DNA of 64,000 bases from the NCBI GenBank assembly GCA_017302015.1, contig JAFLEE010000006.1:48452-112451 (forward strand), given 5' to 3'. Below are positions 43,654 to 56,977 of this stretch, one piece after another. The DNA is from Spirochaetota bacterium (GTDB lineage Bacteria; Spirochaetota; UBA12135; COTS27; JAFLEE01). The translations under genes and the position numbers were made by a program. Positions within the stretch are counted from its first letter, which is position 1; each line of letters opens with the position of its first letter. The notes below the pieces were generated by a model, which saw nothing but the letters and a program-made list of their open reading frames with translations, did not search any database and was not told where the DNA came from.

Positions 43654-43717
43654 AATCGCTGAACGACCCTCCCCATCCCCCCTCTCGCCGCGCACGAACC
43701 ATTAACGAGGAAGCCCC

Positions 43718-48390
<4,673 letters not shown>

Positions 48391-48417
48391 GGCGATGGGC
48401 GTTCGGATCCGCTCGAC

Positions 48418-48474
48418 GTGAAAAAGTCGATCCCCCTTCTCCTCGCTTCCCTTGGCGCCCTGTCGCTCTGGTGA
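48418..48474 (+). pseudogene. 18-codon signal-peptide-like remnant
   Basis: A GTG-started frame encodes VKKSIPLLLASLGALSLW and stops. It resembles only the beginning of an exported protein. It may be the relic of a secreted gene removed by deletion, or chance. No ribosome site is evident. Confidence 0.2.
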
Positions 48475-48481
48475 GCCGCTC

Positions 48482-49288
48482 CTAGCGCCCCCGGAGCAGT
48501 TGGGCCCCCGCCGGGCTCGCGAGGATCTTGCGGATTTCTGAAAGCGCGGGGGCCAGGGCCGATGCGGCCTGGGCGGGGTCGTCCACGGCCACGTCGCCCT
48601 TCCAGAAGACCCGGCCCTTCTTGGTCTCGAAGGCCTGGACCTCGAGGGTGAGTTTCCCCCCACCGAGTTCGTAGACCTTGATGAACACGAAGAGGGAGAC
48701 TTTGCGGATGTAGAGGGCCGTGAGCGCGTCGGCGAAACGCTGGTTTTCGGAGAGTTCTTCCTTCAGTTCGCCCTCCGGCAGGTAGACGAGCCCGGCCATT
48801 GGGTCGGCGAGGGCGGCGAAGGCCCCGCTGATGGATTGGCGAAGGGCGTCGCCGCCCTTGGCAAAGCGGCAAAAACTGGTGAAGGCGACGTTGGCGCCGG
48901 GGCGATTGGCGCGCGGACTCTCTCCCGCCTCGAAGGGCCTCGCCTGGTGTTCCAGCACGAGGGCGGAAACGGTGAGGGTGCGCTTCAGGTGGAAGGGGCT
49001 CCAACTCGTCTTGAGGTCGACGATGACGTTCACCGCGGAGCGCTTGCTGTCGGGGAGCCCGGCCCGGCGGGAGAGGTCGCTCCACGCCTGGTCGGCGAGG
49101 GCCTGCCGGTCGGGCCCGAAGAGCCTCAGGCCGTAGAGCGCCTCGGCCTGACCGCTGAAGCGGCCCACCACCTTGAAATTGCCGCGGTCGAGGACGACCT
49201 GGTCGCGGGCCGCCGAGGGCACCACGCCCCGCCACGAGGAGCAGGCGGCCAACGCCAAAAATAGGGGGAGGGAGAGCGCGCGGCGCAT
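48482..49288 (-). CDS. lipoprotein, paralogue of the adjacent small lipoprotein
   Basis: The ATG at 49288 starts a lipoprotein signal with lipobox LAAC (Cys16). The 268-residue product shares with the next gene the block CSSWRxxV, then a strand ending in LFGPxxQxLxxQAW, then V-x-D-x-K-x-(S/T)-W-S-P-F-H. It adds about 140 further C-terminal residues including KLTLEVQAFETKKGRVFW. It would be a membrane-anchored periplasmic protein, perhaps a DUF6567-like or Skp/LPS-type accessory; the function is unknown. It follows its short paralogue by 35 bases, consistent with tandem duplication. Confidence 0.75.
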   Translation of the reverse strand: MRRALSLPLFLALAACSSWRGVVPSAARDQVVLDRGNFKVVGRFSGQAEALYGLRLFGPDRQALADQAWSDLSRRAGLPDSKRSAVNVIVDLKTSWSPFHLKRTLTVSALVLEHQARPFEAGESPRANRPGANVAFTSFCRFAKGGDALRQSISGAFAALADPMAGLVYLPEGELKEELSENQRFADALTALYIRKVSLFVFIKVYELGGGKLTLEVQAFETKKGRVFWKGDVAVDDPAQAASALAPALSEIRKILASPAGAQLLRGR

Positions 49289-49323
49289 GGGAACTCGGGA
49301 GGGCCCGCCTCGATGGGCCGCCG

Positions 49324-49698
49324 CTAGTCCGTGAACTCGACCACCATGCCCGAGACGTACACGGTCAGCTTGTAGTGGAAGGGGCTCCAGGTCAGCTTCC
49401 GATCGACGGTGACGTTGATGATGGCCCGGGCCTTGTCGGTGAGTTCCGCCCGGTCTTCCATGGCCTTCCAAGCCTGGGTCACGAGGTCTTGCTGCGGGGG
49501 TCCGAAGAGCCCGAAGACGTAGGTGGCGCTGTACTCCCCGGTGACCCGATTGATGACCTTGTAATTGCGCTTGGCGAGTTGGACCTGGGTCAGGGTGGAG
49601 TTCACCACCACCGAGCGCCAAGAGGAGCAGGAGACGAGGGAACCCGCCAGGAAGGCCACGAGCAGGGCCCAAACCGCGACGCGCATCGATTTCTTCAT
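49324..49698 (-). CDS. small lipoprotein, short paralogue of downstream gene
   Basis: The 124-residue product has a lipoprotein signal with lipobox LVSC (Cys24) and then CSSWRSVV. It keeps the LFGPPQQDLVTQAW and LTWSPFHYKL blocks seen in the longer neighbour and ends soon after. AGGAG lies five bases before the ATG. It is first in a two-gene leftward operon. The shared domain (about 95 residues) probably folds alone. The function is unknown; both are expected at the periplasmic face of a membrane. Confidence 0.8.
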   Translation of the reverse strand: MKKSMRVAVWALLVAFLAGSLVSCSSWRSVVVNSTLTQVQLAKRNYKVINRVTGEYSATYVFGLFGPPQQDLVTQAWKAMEDRAELTDKARAIINVTVDRKLTWSPFHYKLTVYVSGMVVEFTD

Positions 49699-49967
49699 GG
49701 GCTCTCCTGCCGGACTTTATTTTACGGTCGACCGCCGAGGCGCGGGGGGGATCCCCCCTCGCTCTGTCCACGTCCCGCGAACGACGAACGCGACCTTTAA
49801 TTATACGCCGTATTTTAGCGGCCGGGCGCCTTGCGGCGCGGGTTTGACGGGGGAATCCCGGACCGCGCGGGGCGAACTTTTTTTCACCATCGCGGGGAAG
49901 TGCCGGGGCAAATCGCGCAGTGGTGGGGTGGACAGGCGGGCCGGCGCCTGCCATACTAGGCGCTGGC

Positions 49968-51338
49968 ATGAATTCCCCCAATCTCCTTTTCGTCTTCGCC
50001 GACCAGCACCGGGCCTGCGACCTGGGCTGCTACGGGAACCCCGAGGTGGCGACCCCCCACCTGGATGCCTTGGCGAGCGCAGGCCTTCGCTTCACCCATT
50101 GCACCTCCAATTCGCCGCTTTGCGTGCCGGCGCGGGGGTCGCTGCTCACCGGGCAATTCCCCTGGAACCATCGGGCGCTCACCAACGATCTTCCCGTCCG
50201 CCCCGACGCGCCGAGCATCGCCCGGGTGATGCAAGCCTCGGGTCGCCGTACGGGCTATATCGGCAAATGGCACCTCGGGGGGATCCCCCGGGACCGGTTC
50301 ATCCCCGAAGGGGAGCGCCTCGGGTTCGGGGCGTGGAAGGCCTATAATTGCAATCACCATTATTCGAAGGGCTTCTATTACGATGAGGCTAACCACCGCC
50401 ATGGGATGGAAAACCACGCCGCCATCGCGGAGACCGACCTCGCCCTCGACTTCATCCGGCAACATCGCGGCGTCCCCTGGTCCCTCCACCTCTCCTGGGA
50501 GCCGCCCCACGATCCCTACCAAGACGTGCCGGCCCAATATCGCCGCCGCTACCATGGTGCGGATCTAACGCTTCGGCCCAATGTCATCCTCCCGGCGCGC
50601 CTCAGCGAAGACCGGGTGGTGGACGAGGGGACGCTCCGGGAAAATCTCGCCGGCTATTATTCCCTCATCACCCTCCTCGACGACCAATTCGGCCGCCTGC
50701 TCTCCGCCCTGGAGGAGACCGGCCAGAGGGAGAACACGCTCATCGTCTACACCTCCGATCATGGCGATCTCCACGCGAGCCACGGCTACCTCAATAAGCA
50801 GATGCCCCACGCGGAATCGGTGGGGGTTCCCCTCCTCATCGCCGGGCCCGGGGTGCGCCGAGGCGTGTGCGAAGAGACGATCGGCCTCGTCGATCTCCCG
50901 GTGACCCTCGCCGCGGGTTTGGGCGCGCGGTGGGAGGATCCTTCGGATGGCCAGGATCTTTCGAGCCTATTGACCGATCCGAAGGCCGCAGGACCCGAAG
51001 GGGTCCTCATCTTCGATCTGGTGCCCGTCCACCAATCGGCGGCCCGCGGCGCCCCGGAATGGCTCGGCGTGAAGACGAAGGAAGCGACCTGGGCCATGGG
51101 CCCCGACGGGAAGGACTGGATTCATTACGACGATGCGAAGGATCCGTTCCAGAGGTTGAACCTCGCGGGGGCGTCCCAAGGCGCGCCGGATCGGGCGGCG
51201 CTACGGTCTTTGACCGAACGCCTCCTCGCCCGCCATCGCTACCGATTCCGGCCTTGGGCGCAGATGCTCAAGGAAGACAAGTTCCTCGGGGAATGGAACC
51301 GGAGCCAGGCCCATTTCCATTTGCCCCTCCTCGATTGA
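49968..51338 (+). CDS. sulfatase (formylglycine-dependent, Cys type)
   Basis: The 456-residue product starts NLLFVFADQHRACDLGCYG, where Asp12 and Gln13 supply metal-site residues. The formylglycine motif C-V-P-A-R-G-S-L-L-T-G begins at Cys52. Later VYTSDHGDLHASHGYLNK gives the second metal site. These enzymes hydrolyse sulfate esters, often on polysaccharides. There is no signal peptide, so action in the cytoplasm or on imported sugars is likely. Activation needs oxidation of Cys52 by an FGE or anSME; an FGE-like gene lies at 8880. It precedes a LacI unit and may belong to a sulfated-glycan pathway. Confidence 0.93.
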   Translation: MNSPNLLFVFADQHRACDLGCYGNPEVATPHLDALASAGLRFTHCTSNSPLCVPARGSLLTGQFPWNHRALTNDLPVRPDAPSIARVMQASGRRTGYIGKWHLGGIPRDRFIPEGERLGFGAWKAYNCNHHYSKGFYYDEANHRHGMENHAAIAETDLALDFIRQHRGVPWSLHLSWEPPHDPYQDVPAQYRRRYHGADLTLRPNVILPARLSEDRVVDEGTLRENLAGYYSLITLLDDQFGRLLSALEETGQRENTLIVYTSDHGDLHASHGYLNKQMPHAESVGVPLLIAGPGVRRGVCEETIGLVDLPVTLAAGLGARWEDPSDGQDLSSLLTDPKAAGPEGVLIFDLVPVHQSAARGAPEWLGVKTKEATWAMGPDGKDWIHYDDAKDPFQRLNLAGASQGAPDRAALRSLTERLLARHRYRFRPWAQMLKEDKFLGEWNRSQAHFHLPLLD

Positions 51339-51365
51339 GGCGGGCCCCCGTGCGGGGAGCCTTTG
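51339..51365 (+). terminator. possible terminator after the sulfatase gene
   Basis: GGC...GCC outer and CCCCG-TG-CGGGG inner arms form a strong stem right after the stop, followed by CTTTGAT. The T run is short, so efficiency is uncertain. Confidence 0.4.
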
Positions 51366-51511
51366 ATCGTGGGGATGTTCCCCGTGAAGGGGTCTGAAAT
51401 GGAGGGGACGACTCTCGTTTGGCGGCATGCCCGCCCGGCGATGACGGGGTTCCCGCGTGCGGGGGGCGCCTCGTCGTGCCGCGGGCGCAGGCGCCTTCGG
51501 CCTGCGTTCGC

Positions 51512-51560
51512 TTGACACGCCCCGTTCCCCGGCGCATAATGGGAGGGCTAACGTTAGCCC
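51512..51560 (+). promoter_or_regulatory. promoter plus perfect LacI-type operator
   Basis: TTGACA (51512-51517) and CATAAT (51535-51540) have a 17-base spacer. GGGCTAACGTTAGCCC (51545-51560) is a perfect 16-base palindrome with the central CG typical of LacI/GalR operators. It covers the expected start of transcription and ends one base before the ATG of the LacI gene. Confidence 0.82.
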
Positions 51561-51561
51561 C

Positions 51562-52596
51562 ATGCCCCTCCCCAAGTCCGCCGTCACCGTGAAGGATATC
51601 GCCCGCCACGTGGGGATCCACTACACCACCGTGGCCCATGTGCTGCGCGATCCCCAGTCCCCCAAGGCTTCGGCGAGCACCCGGGCGGCGGTCCTCAAGG
51701 CCGCGAAGCGCCTGGGCTATCGGGGCAATATCCTCGCCTCGAGCTTGCGCCGCGGCCTCTCGGGTCTGGCGGTGGTGCTCTGCGTGCCGGAGCGGGAGTT
51801 CCTCTATTATCCCTACTATCAAGAGGTGCTCGCGGGCCTGCAGGAAGCCCTCACCCGGGAGGGCCGGGCGCTGGCCGTCTTCGGGGCCACCCCCGAGACC
51901 CAGGGCCGTCTGGGACGCCTCATCGATGCTTCCCTTTATTCCGGCCTGCTCGCCGTCGGGCCCGAGCCCTGCCCCGAACTGGAGAAGGTCGCCGAGCGGG
52001 TGCCGACGCTCCAACTCAATTACCGCACGCCCTCGAAGCACCGTTCCTGGCTACTGCGGGATGAGGAGCAGGCGGCCCGACTTTCCCTGGGGCAACTCGC
52101 CTCCCGCGGGTGCCGGCGCTTGCGCGCGCTCTTCCTCTACCGCCATCCCGCCCAGGCCGCGCGCCAGGAGATCTATCAGAGGGTCGCGAAGGAATTTCCC
52201 GGCATGTCCCTCGAGTTCGTGTTCCTCTCCGAGACGCCGCGCATCCTCTATAGCCAGGCCATGGTGCGCGAACTCGAGGCGTCCTTCCGGCCGGAGCGGG
52301 CGAAGGCCCTCGCCCGCGGGTGCGAGGCCATCCTCTGCCTCTCGACCTACGGCGAGCTCGTCTACCGGCAACTCCTCGCCGCGGGCATCGACATCCCCGG
52401 CAAACTCGGGTTCCTGATGGACGGCCTCACCTACGTCGAGCGCATCTATTATCCCGAGGTGAGCCGGGTGGGCGTCGCGACGGAGACCATCATCGCCGCC
52501 ATCCTGGGCCATTTCAAGAAGCCCGCCGAGGGGAAGGCGCTGACCCTCCCCTCCCATTTCCTGGAGGGGAAGACCCTGCCGGGACCCCGCCCTTGA
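51562..52596 (+). CDS. LacI-family transcriptional regulator, probably autoregulated
   Basis: The 344-residue product has the LacI HTH (VTVKDIARHVGIHYTTVAHVL), the hinge with ILASSLRRGLSGLAVVL and a sensor domain to the C-terminus (CLSTYGELVYRQLLAAGIDI, GFLMDGLTYVERI). A perfect palindrome sits between its -10 box and start codon, so it should repress its own transcript. That transcript probably continues into the beta-helix gene 46 bases downstream and the YCII gene. With the operator at the transcription start the message would be nearly leaderless. The inducer is unknown. Confidence 0.92.
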   Translation: MPLPKSAVTVKDIARHVGIHYTTVAHVLRDPQSPKASASTRAAVLKAAKRLGYRGNILASSLRRGLSGLAVVLCVPEREFLYYPYYQEVLAGLQEALTREGRALAVFGATPETQGRLGRLIDASLYSGLLAVGPEPCPELEKVAERVPTLQLNYRTPSKHRSWLLRDEEQAARLSLGQLASRGCRRLRALFLYRHPAQAARQEIYQRVAKEFPGMSLEFVFLSETPRILYSQAMVRELEASFRPERAKALARGCEAILCLSTYGELVYRQLLAAGIDIPGKLGFLMDGLTYVERIYYPEVSRVGVATETIIAAILGHFKKPAEGKALTLPSHFLEGKTLPGPRP

Positions 52597-52642
52597 CCCC
52601 TTCGCCACGGAACCACGCCGCATAAAACTCTAGGAGAATCCC

Positions 52643-55372
52643 ATGAACCCACGCCGGATGTTCCCCTTCGCTCCCGTCCTCCTCGCGCTGCTGCTCCCGA
52701 TGGCCGCGGCCGAGTTCACGGTGGCCCCCGACGGCGATGACCGGGCCCCGGGCACGCGGGAGAAGCCCTTCGCCACGCTTTCCCGCGCCCGCGAGGCGAT
52801 CCGGGAATGGCGGGCCGGGGCGGCCCCGAAGGAAGCGGTGCAGGTGCGCCTGCGGCAGGGAACCTATTTCCTCCCCGAGACTTTCCTCCTCGAACCCCGG
52901 GATTCGGGCACCGCCCAATTTCCCGTCACCTACGCTTCCGCGCCCGGGGAGAAGGCCGTCCTAAGCGGCGGGCGCCCCATCGAGGGGCTGCAAGAGGGGA
53001 AACTCCCCGGCGGCGCGCGGGTGTGGACGGCCCAACTCCCCTCGGTCAAGAGCGGCGCGTGGTATTTCCGCCAGCTCTTCGCCACCCCGACGGGAGCGCC
53101 CGCCTATGCGCGCCGCTACCGGCCCCATCTCGGGATGAAGCGGGTGGATGGGCTGACCTATTCGCCCCGCCGCAAGGCGGCCTCCCATCGGGCGGCCCAG
53201 ATCGATTTCATGTACGCCCCCGGCGATTTCAAGCCCTGGGAGAACCTCGCGGATGTGGAGGTGGTCGTGCTCCACGTCTGGAGTTCGTCGCGCCTATTGA
53301 TCCAGGGGCTGGATCCCGAACACCATATCGTGACCTTCACGGGCATGCCGACCTTCGCGGTGGACCAGGGCGGCCTGCAGCCCTATTACATCGAGAACGT
53401 GAAGGAGGCCCTGGCGAGTCCCGGCGAATGGTACCTGGATCGAAAGAGCGGCGAACTGCGCTACCTGCCGCTGGCCGGGGAGTCCCTGGGGAACACGCGC
53501 CTCGTCGCCCCCGCCCTCGCGCGGGTGGTGGCGGTTCAGGGCGATTGGGCGAAGGGCGACCCCGTGCACCACGTGGTGTTCAGCAATCTCGGCTTCTCCC
53601 ACAACGAGACGCCCCTCCCCAAGGAGGGCTACGGCGGCTCCCAGGGCCAGCCCGACCTCGGGGCGGCGGTCGAACTCGTCGGGGCGGATTCGGTGGCCCT
53701 GGTGGGATGCACGATTGCCCATGTCGGCAGTTACGGCGTGGCGATCGGGCGCGGGTGCCACGGCGACCGCGTCGTCGGTTGCCGCCTCGCGGACCTCGCC
53801 GGGGGCGGGGTGAAGGTGGGCGATCCCGCCCTCAACGCCTCCTCGAAAGACCCCGAGGTGCCCGCCGACAACCGGGTCGAGAATTGTTCGATCGTCGACG
53901 GCGGGCTCATGTATTTTTCCGCCAACGCCATCTGGGGGGGGATCGTGCGGGGGCTGCAATTGCGGCACAACGAGATCGAGAACTTCGCCTACGCGGGCAT
54001 CGCGGTGGGCTGGAGCTGGAATGATACGCCCACGGCCTGCGCGTCGAACCTCATCGAGGCCAACGTCATCCGCCGCGTGTGCACGCTCCTCGCCGACGGC
54101 GCGAGCATCTACACCCTCGGGCGGCAGCCGGGCACGGTGATCCGCGGGAACGTCGTGATGGACAACCCCAAGAGCATCTACACGAAGGAGCATTGGCAAC
54201 TCGGCCTCTACCTCGACGAGGGGTCCTCCGAGATGCTGGTGGAGGACAACCTCGTCGCCCGCGTCGGCACCCACGGCTTCAATTTGAACGGGGGCGCCCA
54301 GAACCTCATCCGCAATAATATCCTCGGCCCGGTCTACGGGAACCACGGGCCCTTCATCCGCAGCTACAAGAAGCCGTTCACGAAGGGGAACGTCTTCGAG
54401 CGCAACCTCATCTGGTGCGATAGCCCCAATCTGGCGGACGCCGCCTGGGCCCCGGGCGAGTTCCTCTGCCGCTCGAACCTCTATTGGCATCGCCAGGGCT
54501 CCAATTTCGCCTGGTTCGGGAAGCGCTTCGAGGAGTGGCAGGGGATGGGCCAGGATGAGGGCTCGTTGCTGGCCGATCCCCTCTTCAAGGATCCCGCGAA
54601 CGACGATTACACGCTGAAGCCGGGGTCCCCGGCCTCGCGCGTGGGGTTCCGGCCCTTCGATTTCTCCAAGGCCGGCCTCGAAGCGGCGTGGAAGGGGATC
54701 CGCGCCCCGGCGTCGGCCTCCCCGGCGCCCGTGTTCTCCATGAAACTGCCGACTGTCGATTCGCGCCCGCCGGATTTCTCCTTCGATTTCGAGAATATCC
54801 CCCTGGGGGTGACGCCCCGCGGCTTCGGGGCCAATGGCTTCAGCCCAGAGGCGAATTTCCAGGTGAGCGAGGAGTGCGCCTACCGCGGCAAGCGCTCTCT
54901 CAAGGTCACCGACGCGAAATCCGCCGCGAAATCATTCTATCCCTACCTCACCTTCCTCGCCGCCAAGCCACTCCACACGGGCAAGGTGGCCCTCTCCGCG
55001 GCGATCCGCCTCAAGCCCGAGGCGCCCATCATGCTCGATTTGAGTTTCCGGGACTACACGAAGGTGGGGAACGCCACCAAGGAGTTCACCGGAGGCCCCT
55101 CGGTCCAATTCCAGCCAGACGGCCGGGTGACCATGGGCGGCGAGGAACTCGCCCAGGTGCCCCTCGGGAAATGGGCCCTCCTCTCCGTGGAGTTCGATTT
55201 CGGGGGCCGGGCGGCGAAGGTCTCGGTCAAGGGGGATGGCGTGGCGGCGAAGGAGAAGGCCCTCGAACTCTCGAAGGAGTTCACCGCTTTCAGCTGGTTC
55301 GGCTTCATCGCCGGGGATTCGGCGGACGGCAACGCCTACATCGACGATCTCAAGATGGTCTACACGCCGTAA
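52643..55372 (+). CDS. secreted right-handed parallel beta-helix protein with C-terminal lectin-like domain
   Basis: The 909-residue product has a signal peptide (LLALLLPMAAA). It then has FTVAPDGDDRAPGTREKPFATL, the usual opening of pectate-lyase-like (DUF1565/PL6-type) proteins. Parallel beta-helix turns run from about 330 to 640 (VALVGCTIAHVGSYGV, NRVENCSIVDGG, NLIEANVIRRV, NLIRNNILGPV). A concanavalin-like domain occupies about 700-909. Such proteins bind or cleave polysaccharides outside the cell. No catalytic residues can be named. It is controlled with the LacI gene; TAGGAGAA precedes the ATG. Confidence 0.82.
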   Translation: MNPRRMFPFAPVLLALLLPMAAAEFTVAPDGDDRAPGTREKPFATLSRAREAIREWRAGAAPKEAVQVRLRQGTYFLPETFLLEPRDSGTAQFPVTYASAPGEKAVLSGGRPIEGLQEGKLPGGARVWTAQLPSVKSGAWYFRQLFATPTGAPAYARRYRPHLGMKRVDGLTYSPRRKAASHRAAQIDFMYAPGDFKPWENLADVEVVVLHVWSSSRLLIQGLDPEHHIVTFTGMPTFAVDQGGLQPYYIENVKEALASPGEWYLDRKSGELRYLPLAGESLGNTRLVAPALARVVAVQGDWAKGDPVHHVVFSNLGFSHNETPLPKEGYGGSQGQPDLGAAVELVGADSVALVGCTIAHVGSYGVAIGRGCHGDRVVGCRLADLAGGGVKVGDPALNASSKDPEVPADNRVENCSIVDGGLMYFSANAIWGGIVRGLQLRHNEIENFAYAGIAVGWSWNDTPTACASNLIEANVIRRVCTLLADGASIYTLGRQPGTVIRGNVVMDNPKSIYTKEHWQLGLYLDEGSSEMLVEDNLVARVGTHGFNLNGGAQNLIRNNILGPVYGNHGPFIRSYKKPFTKGNVFERNLIWCDSPNLADAAWAPGEFLCRSNLYWHRQGSNFAWFGKRFEEWQGMGQDEGSLLADPLFKDPANDDYTLKPGSPASRVGFRPFDFSKAGLEAAWKGIRAPASASPAPVFSMKLPTVDSRPPDFSFDFENIPLGVTPRGFGANGFSPEANFQVSEECAYRGKRSLKVTDAKSAAKSFYPYLTFLAAKPLHTGKVALSAAIRLKPEAPIMLDLSFRDYTKVGNATKEFTGGPSVQFQPDGRVTMGGEELAQVPLGKWALLSVEFDFGGRAAKVSVKGDGVAAKEKALELSKEFTAFSWFGFIAGDSADGNAYIDDLKMVYTP

Positions 55373-55384
55373 GGAAGGCACGCC

Positions 55385-55816
55385 ATGCCCTACCTGTTCC
55401 TCATCCGCCATGGCGCTTCGTTCATGCCCCATCCCGCCCTCGTTGGGGAGATCCTGGCGTGGAACGAAGCGATGGCGAAAAAGGGGATTCTCCTCGATGG
55501 AAATCCCTTGCGCCCCGCGGGGGAAGCGGTGACCCTCCGGGTGCGACGCGGCCGATCGATGACGGCGCCGGGGCATTTTTCGGCGGAGGAGGAGCAGGTC
55601 TCCGCCTACGTGCTGGTGGATCGCCCCGATTTGAAGGGGGCGATCGCCTTGGCCGCGACCCATCCGATGGCGAAGGCGGCGACGATCGAAGTGCGCGAGG
55701 TCTGGGGAGCATTGCCGGCCCTCATGGGATCGCCTCGGCCGAAGCGGCGGCCCCGAAGGTCTCCGCCCCGTTCCCCGGGGCCGCGGTCCCGCAGGAGCGC
55801 ACCGGGCCATCCCTGA
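55385..55816 (+). CDS. YCII-related (YciI-like) small protein
   Basis: The 143-residue product has a YCII domain over residues 1-110: YLFLIRHGASF, then ILAWNEAMAKKGILLDGNPL, then a strand pattern ending ATIEVREVW. This ferredoxin-like domain occurs in small dehydratase- or transcription-linked proteins; its role here is unknown. The last 30 residues are an Arg/Pro/Ser-rich tail not expected for the family, and may come from a lost stop codon. It follows the beta-helix gene by 12 bases with a good AAGGAAGG site. Confidence 0.75.
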   Translation: MPYLFLIRHGASFMPHPALVGEILAWNEAMAKKGILLDGNPLRPAGEAVTLRVRRGRSMTAPGHFSAEEEQVSAYVLVDRPDLKGAIALAATHPMAKAATIEVREVWGALPALMGSPRPKRRPRRSPPRSPGPRSRRSAPGHP

Positions 55817-55937
55817 AAAGTTAGAAGAGAGGATCCCGGGTCCGCGCGCCGATCCTCGTTGATGGACGGGCGAGATACTTTTGGGCCGGGGGTTCGCGCG
55901 TGCGGATCGGAAAATTGGGGATAAGTCTCACATCTTC

Positions 55938-56840
55938 CTAGATCCCTTCGTGCTGGGTATAGACCGGCGCTTCTTCGCCGAAATGCACCGCTTGGAAACG
56001 CTTGGGCGAGAGCCCGAAATGCCGGGTGAACATGCGGGTGAATTGGCCGGGATCCTCCACCCCCACCATGCGGGCGACTTCGCCCACGCGGAAATGTTGA
56101 CCGAGGAGCATGGCGGCTTGGGAGAGGCGCTGTTCCCGAACCACCGAGTGGACCGTGCGGCCCAGGGCCTTTCGCATGCGAAGGCTTAGGTTCCGCTCGG
56201 ACATGCCCGCCACGGATGCGAGTTCCCGCAAGGGAAGGGGTTGCGCCAAGTTGCGGCGGATATGGGAGAGGACGCGCTCCACCGCGCCGTCTGGCCGTTC
56301 GGGGGTAGGCGCTTCCTTTGGGGACGCGCGGGAGAGCAGGCCGAGCATTTCGAGAATGAAGATTTCGGCGCACCGGGAAGCGGCCCATTCCCGCCCCGGC
56401 GCGCGGGAAAGGAGGGGCAGATAATCCAGGATGGCGTGGTAGGCGGGATGGGCCACGCGGTGGCTGAGGAGGAAGCTCTCCACGAGGCGTTCCTCGAAGG
56501 CGTCTCCGGTGGCCAGGGTCGAGTCGCGGATGACCAGGTTCCAGAACCTCAGGAAAAGGTCGCGGGTGCGGTGGGAGGAGATCTCGTGGACCACATCGGG
56601 ATCGGCGATGAACACGGTCCCCGGGGCGAGGGGGAAGCGCTCGCCGCCGTGGGCGTACTCGCCCCGGCCCGCGACCACGAGGCAGAGCTCGAAATAATGG
56701 AGGTGCCGGTGGGGCGCGTTCGTGGTGGCCACATCGAAACGGGCGGTCCGGCCATCGCTGAGGGAGAGCCGGTAGCGGCCGTAGGCGAGTTCCACGGGGG
56801 GATTGGGGCGCCACTCGGGGGGCGGGTTCTTCGGGGCCAT
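55938..56840 (-). CDS. AraC-family transcriptional regulator with cupin sensor
   Basis: The 300-residue product has an N-terminal cupin (HLHYFELCLVVAGRGEYAHG, then LAPGTVFIADPDVVHEI) for small-molecule binding. It has a C-terminal double HTH (PLPLRELASVAGMSERNLSL, then VGEVARMVGVEDPGQFTRMF, then HFGLSPKRF). The ATG at 56840 is preferred because upstream bases belong to a symmetric control region. It diverges from the URO-D-like gene and is its likely regulator. Members of this type often control sugar use. Confidence 0.92.
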   Translation of the reverse strand: MAPKNPPPEWRPNPPVELAYGRYRLSLSDGRTARFDVATTNAPHRHLHYFELCLVVAGRGEYAHGGERFPLAPGTVFIADPDVVHEISSHRTRDLFLRFWNLVIRDSTLATGDAFEERLVESFLLSHRVAHPAYHAILDYLPLLSRAPGREWAASRCAEIFILEMLGLLSRASPKEAPTPERPDGAVERVLSHIRRNLAQPLPLRELASVAGMSERNLSLRMRKALGRTVHSVVREQRLSQAAMLLGQHFRVGEVARMVGVEDPGQFTRMFTRHFGLSPKRFQAVHFGEEAPVYTQHEGI

Positions 56841-56847
56841 GGGGGAG

Positions 56848-56923
56848 GGTAACACCCCATTGCCGGAAAAGTCAAAAAAATGGCGCCGGGGGCCATTCCG
56901 GTTCGGCGGGGAATGGTGTAACC
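56848..56923. promoter_or_regulatory. near-symmetric divergent control region between AraC and URO-D-like genes
   Basis: GGTAACACC (56848-56856) and CCGGAA (56863-56868) are mirrored by TTCCGG (56896-56901) and GGTGTAACC (56915-56923), with one mismatch in the outer pair. The sequence lies between two divergent genes and could hold paired activator sites. Confidence 0.45.
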
Positions 56924-56977
56924 TTCCCTTCGGAAACGCCCCCGAAACCGAATCGGGCGGCCCTCCCGGAGCGCCCC

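Noticed and set aside
49745-49758. GGGGGGATCCCCCC palindrome before the lipoprotein gene
   Set aside because: The central two bases leave no loop for a hairpin and homopolymer arms are common in this GC-rich DNA; no T run or known operator pattern.
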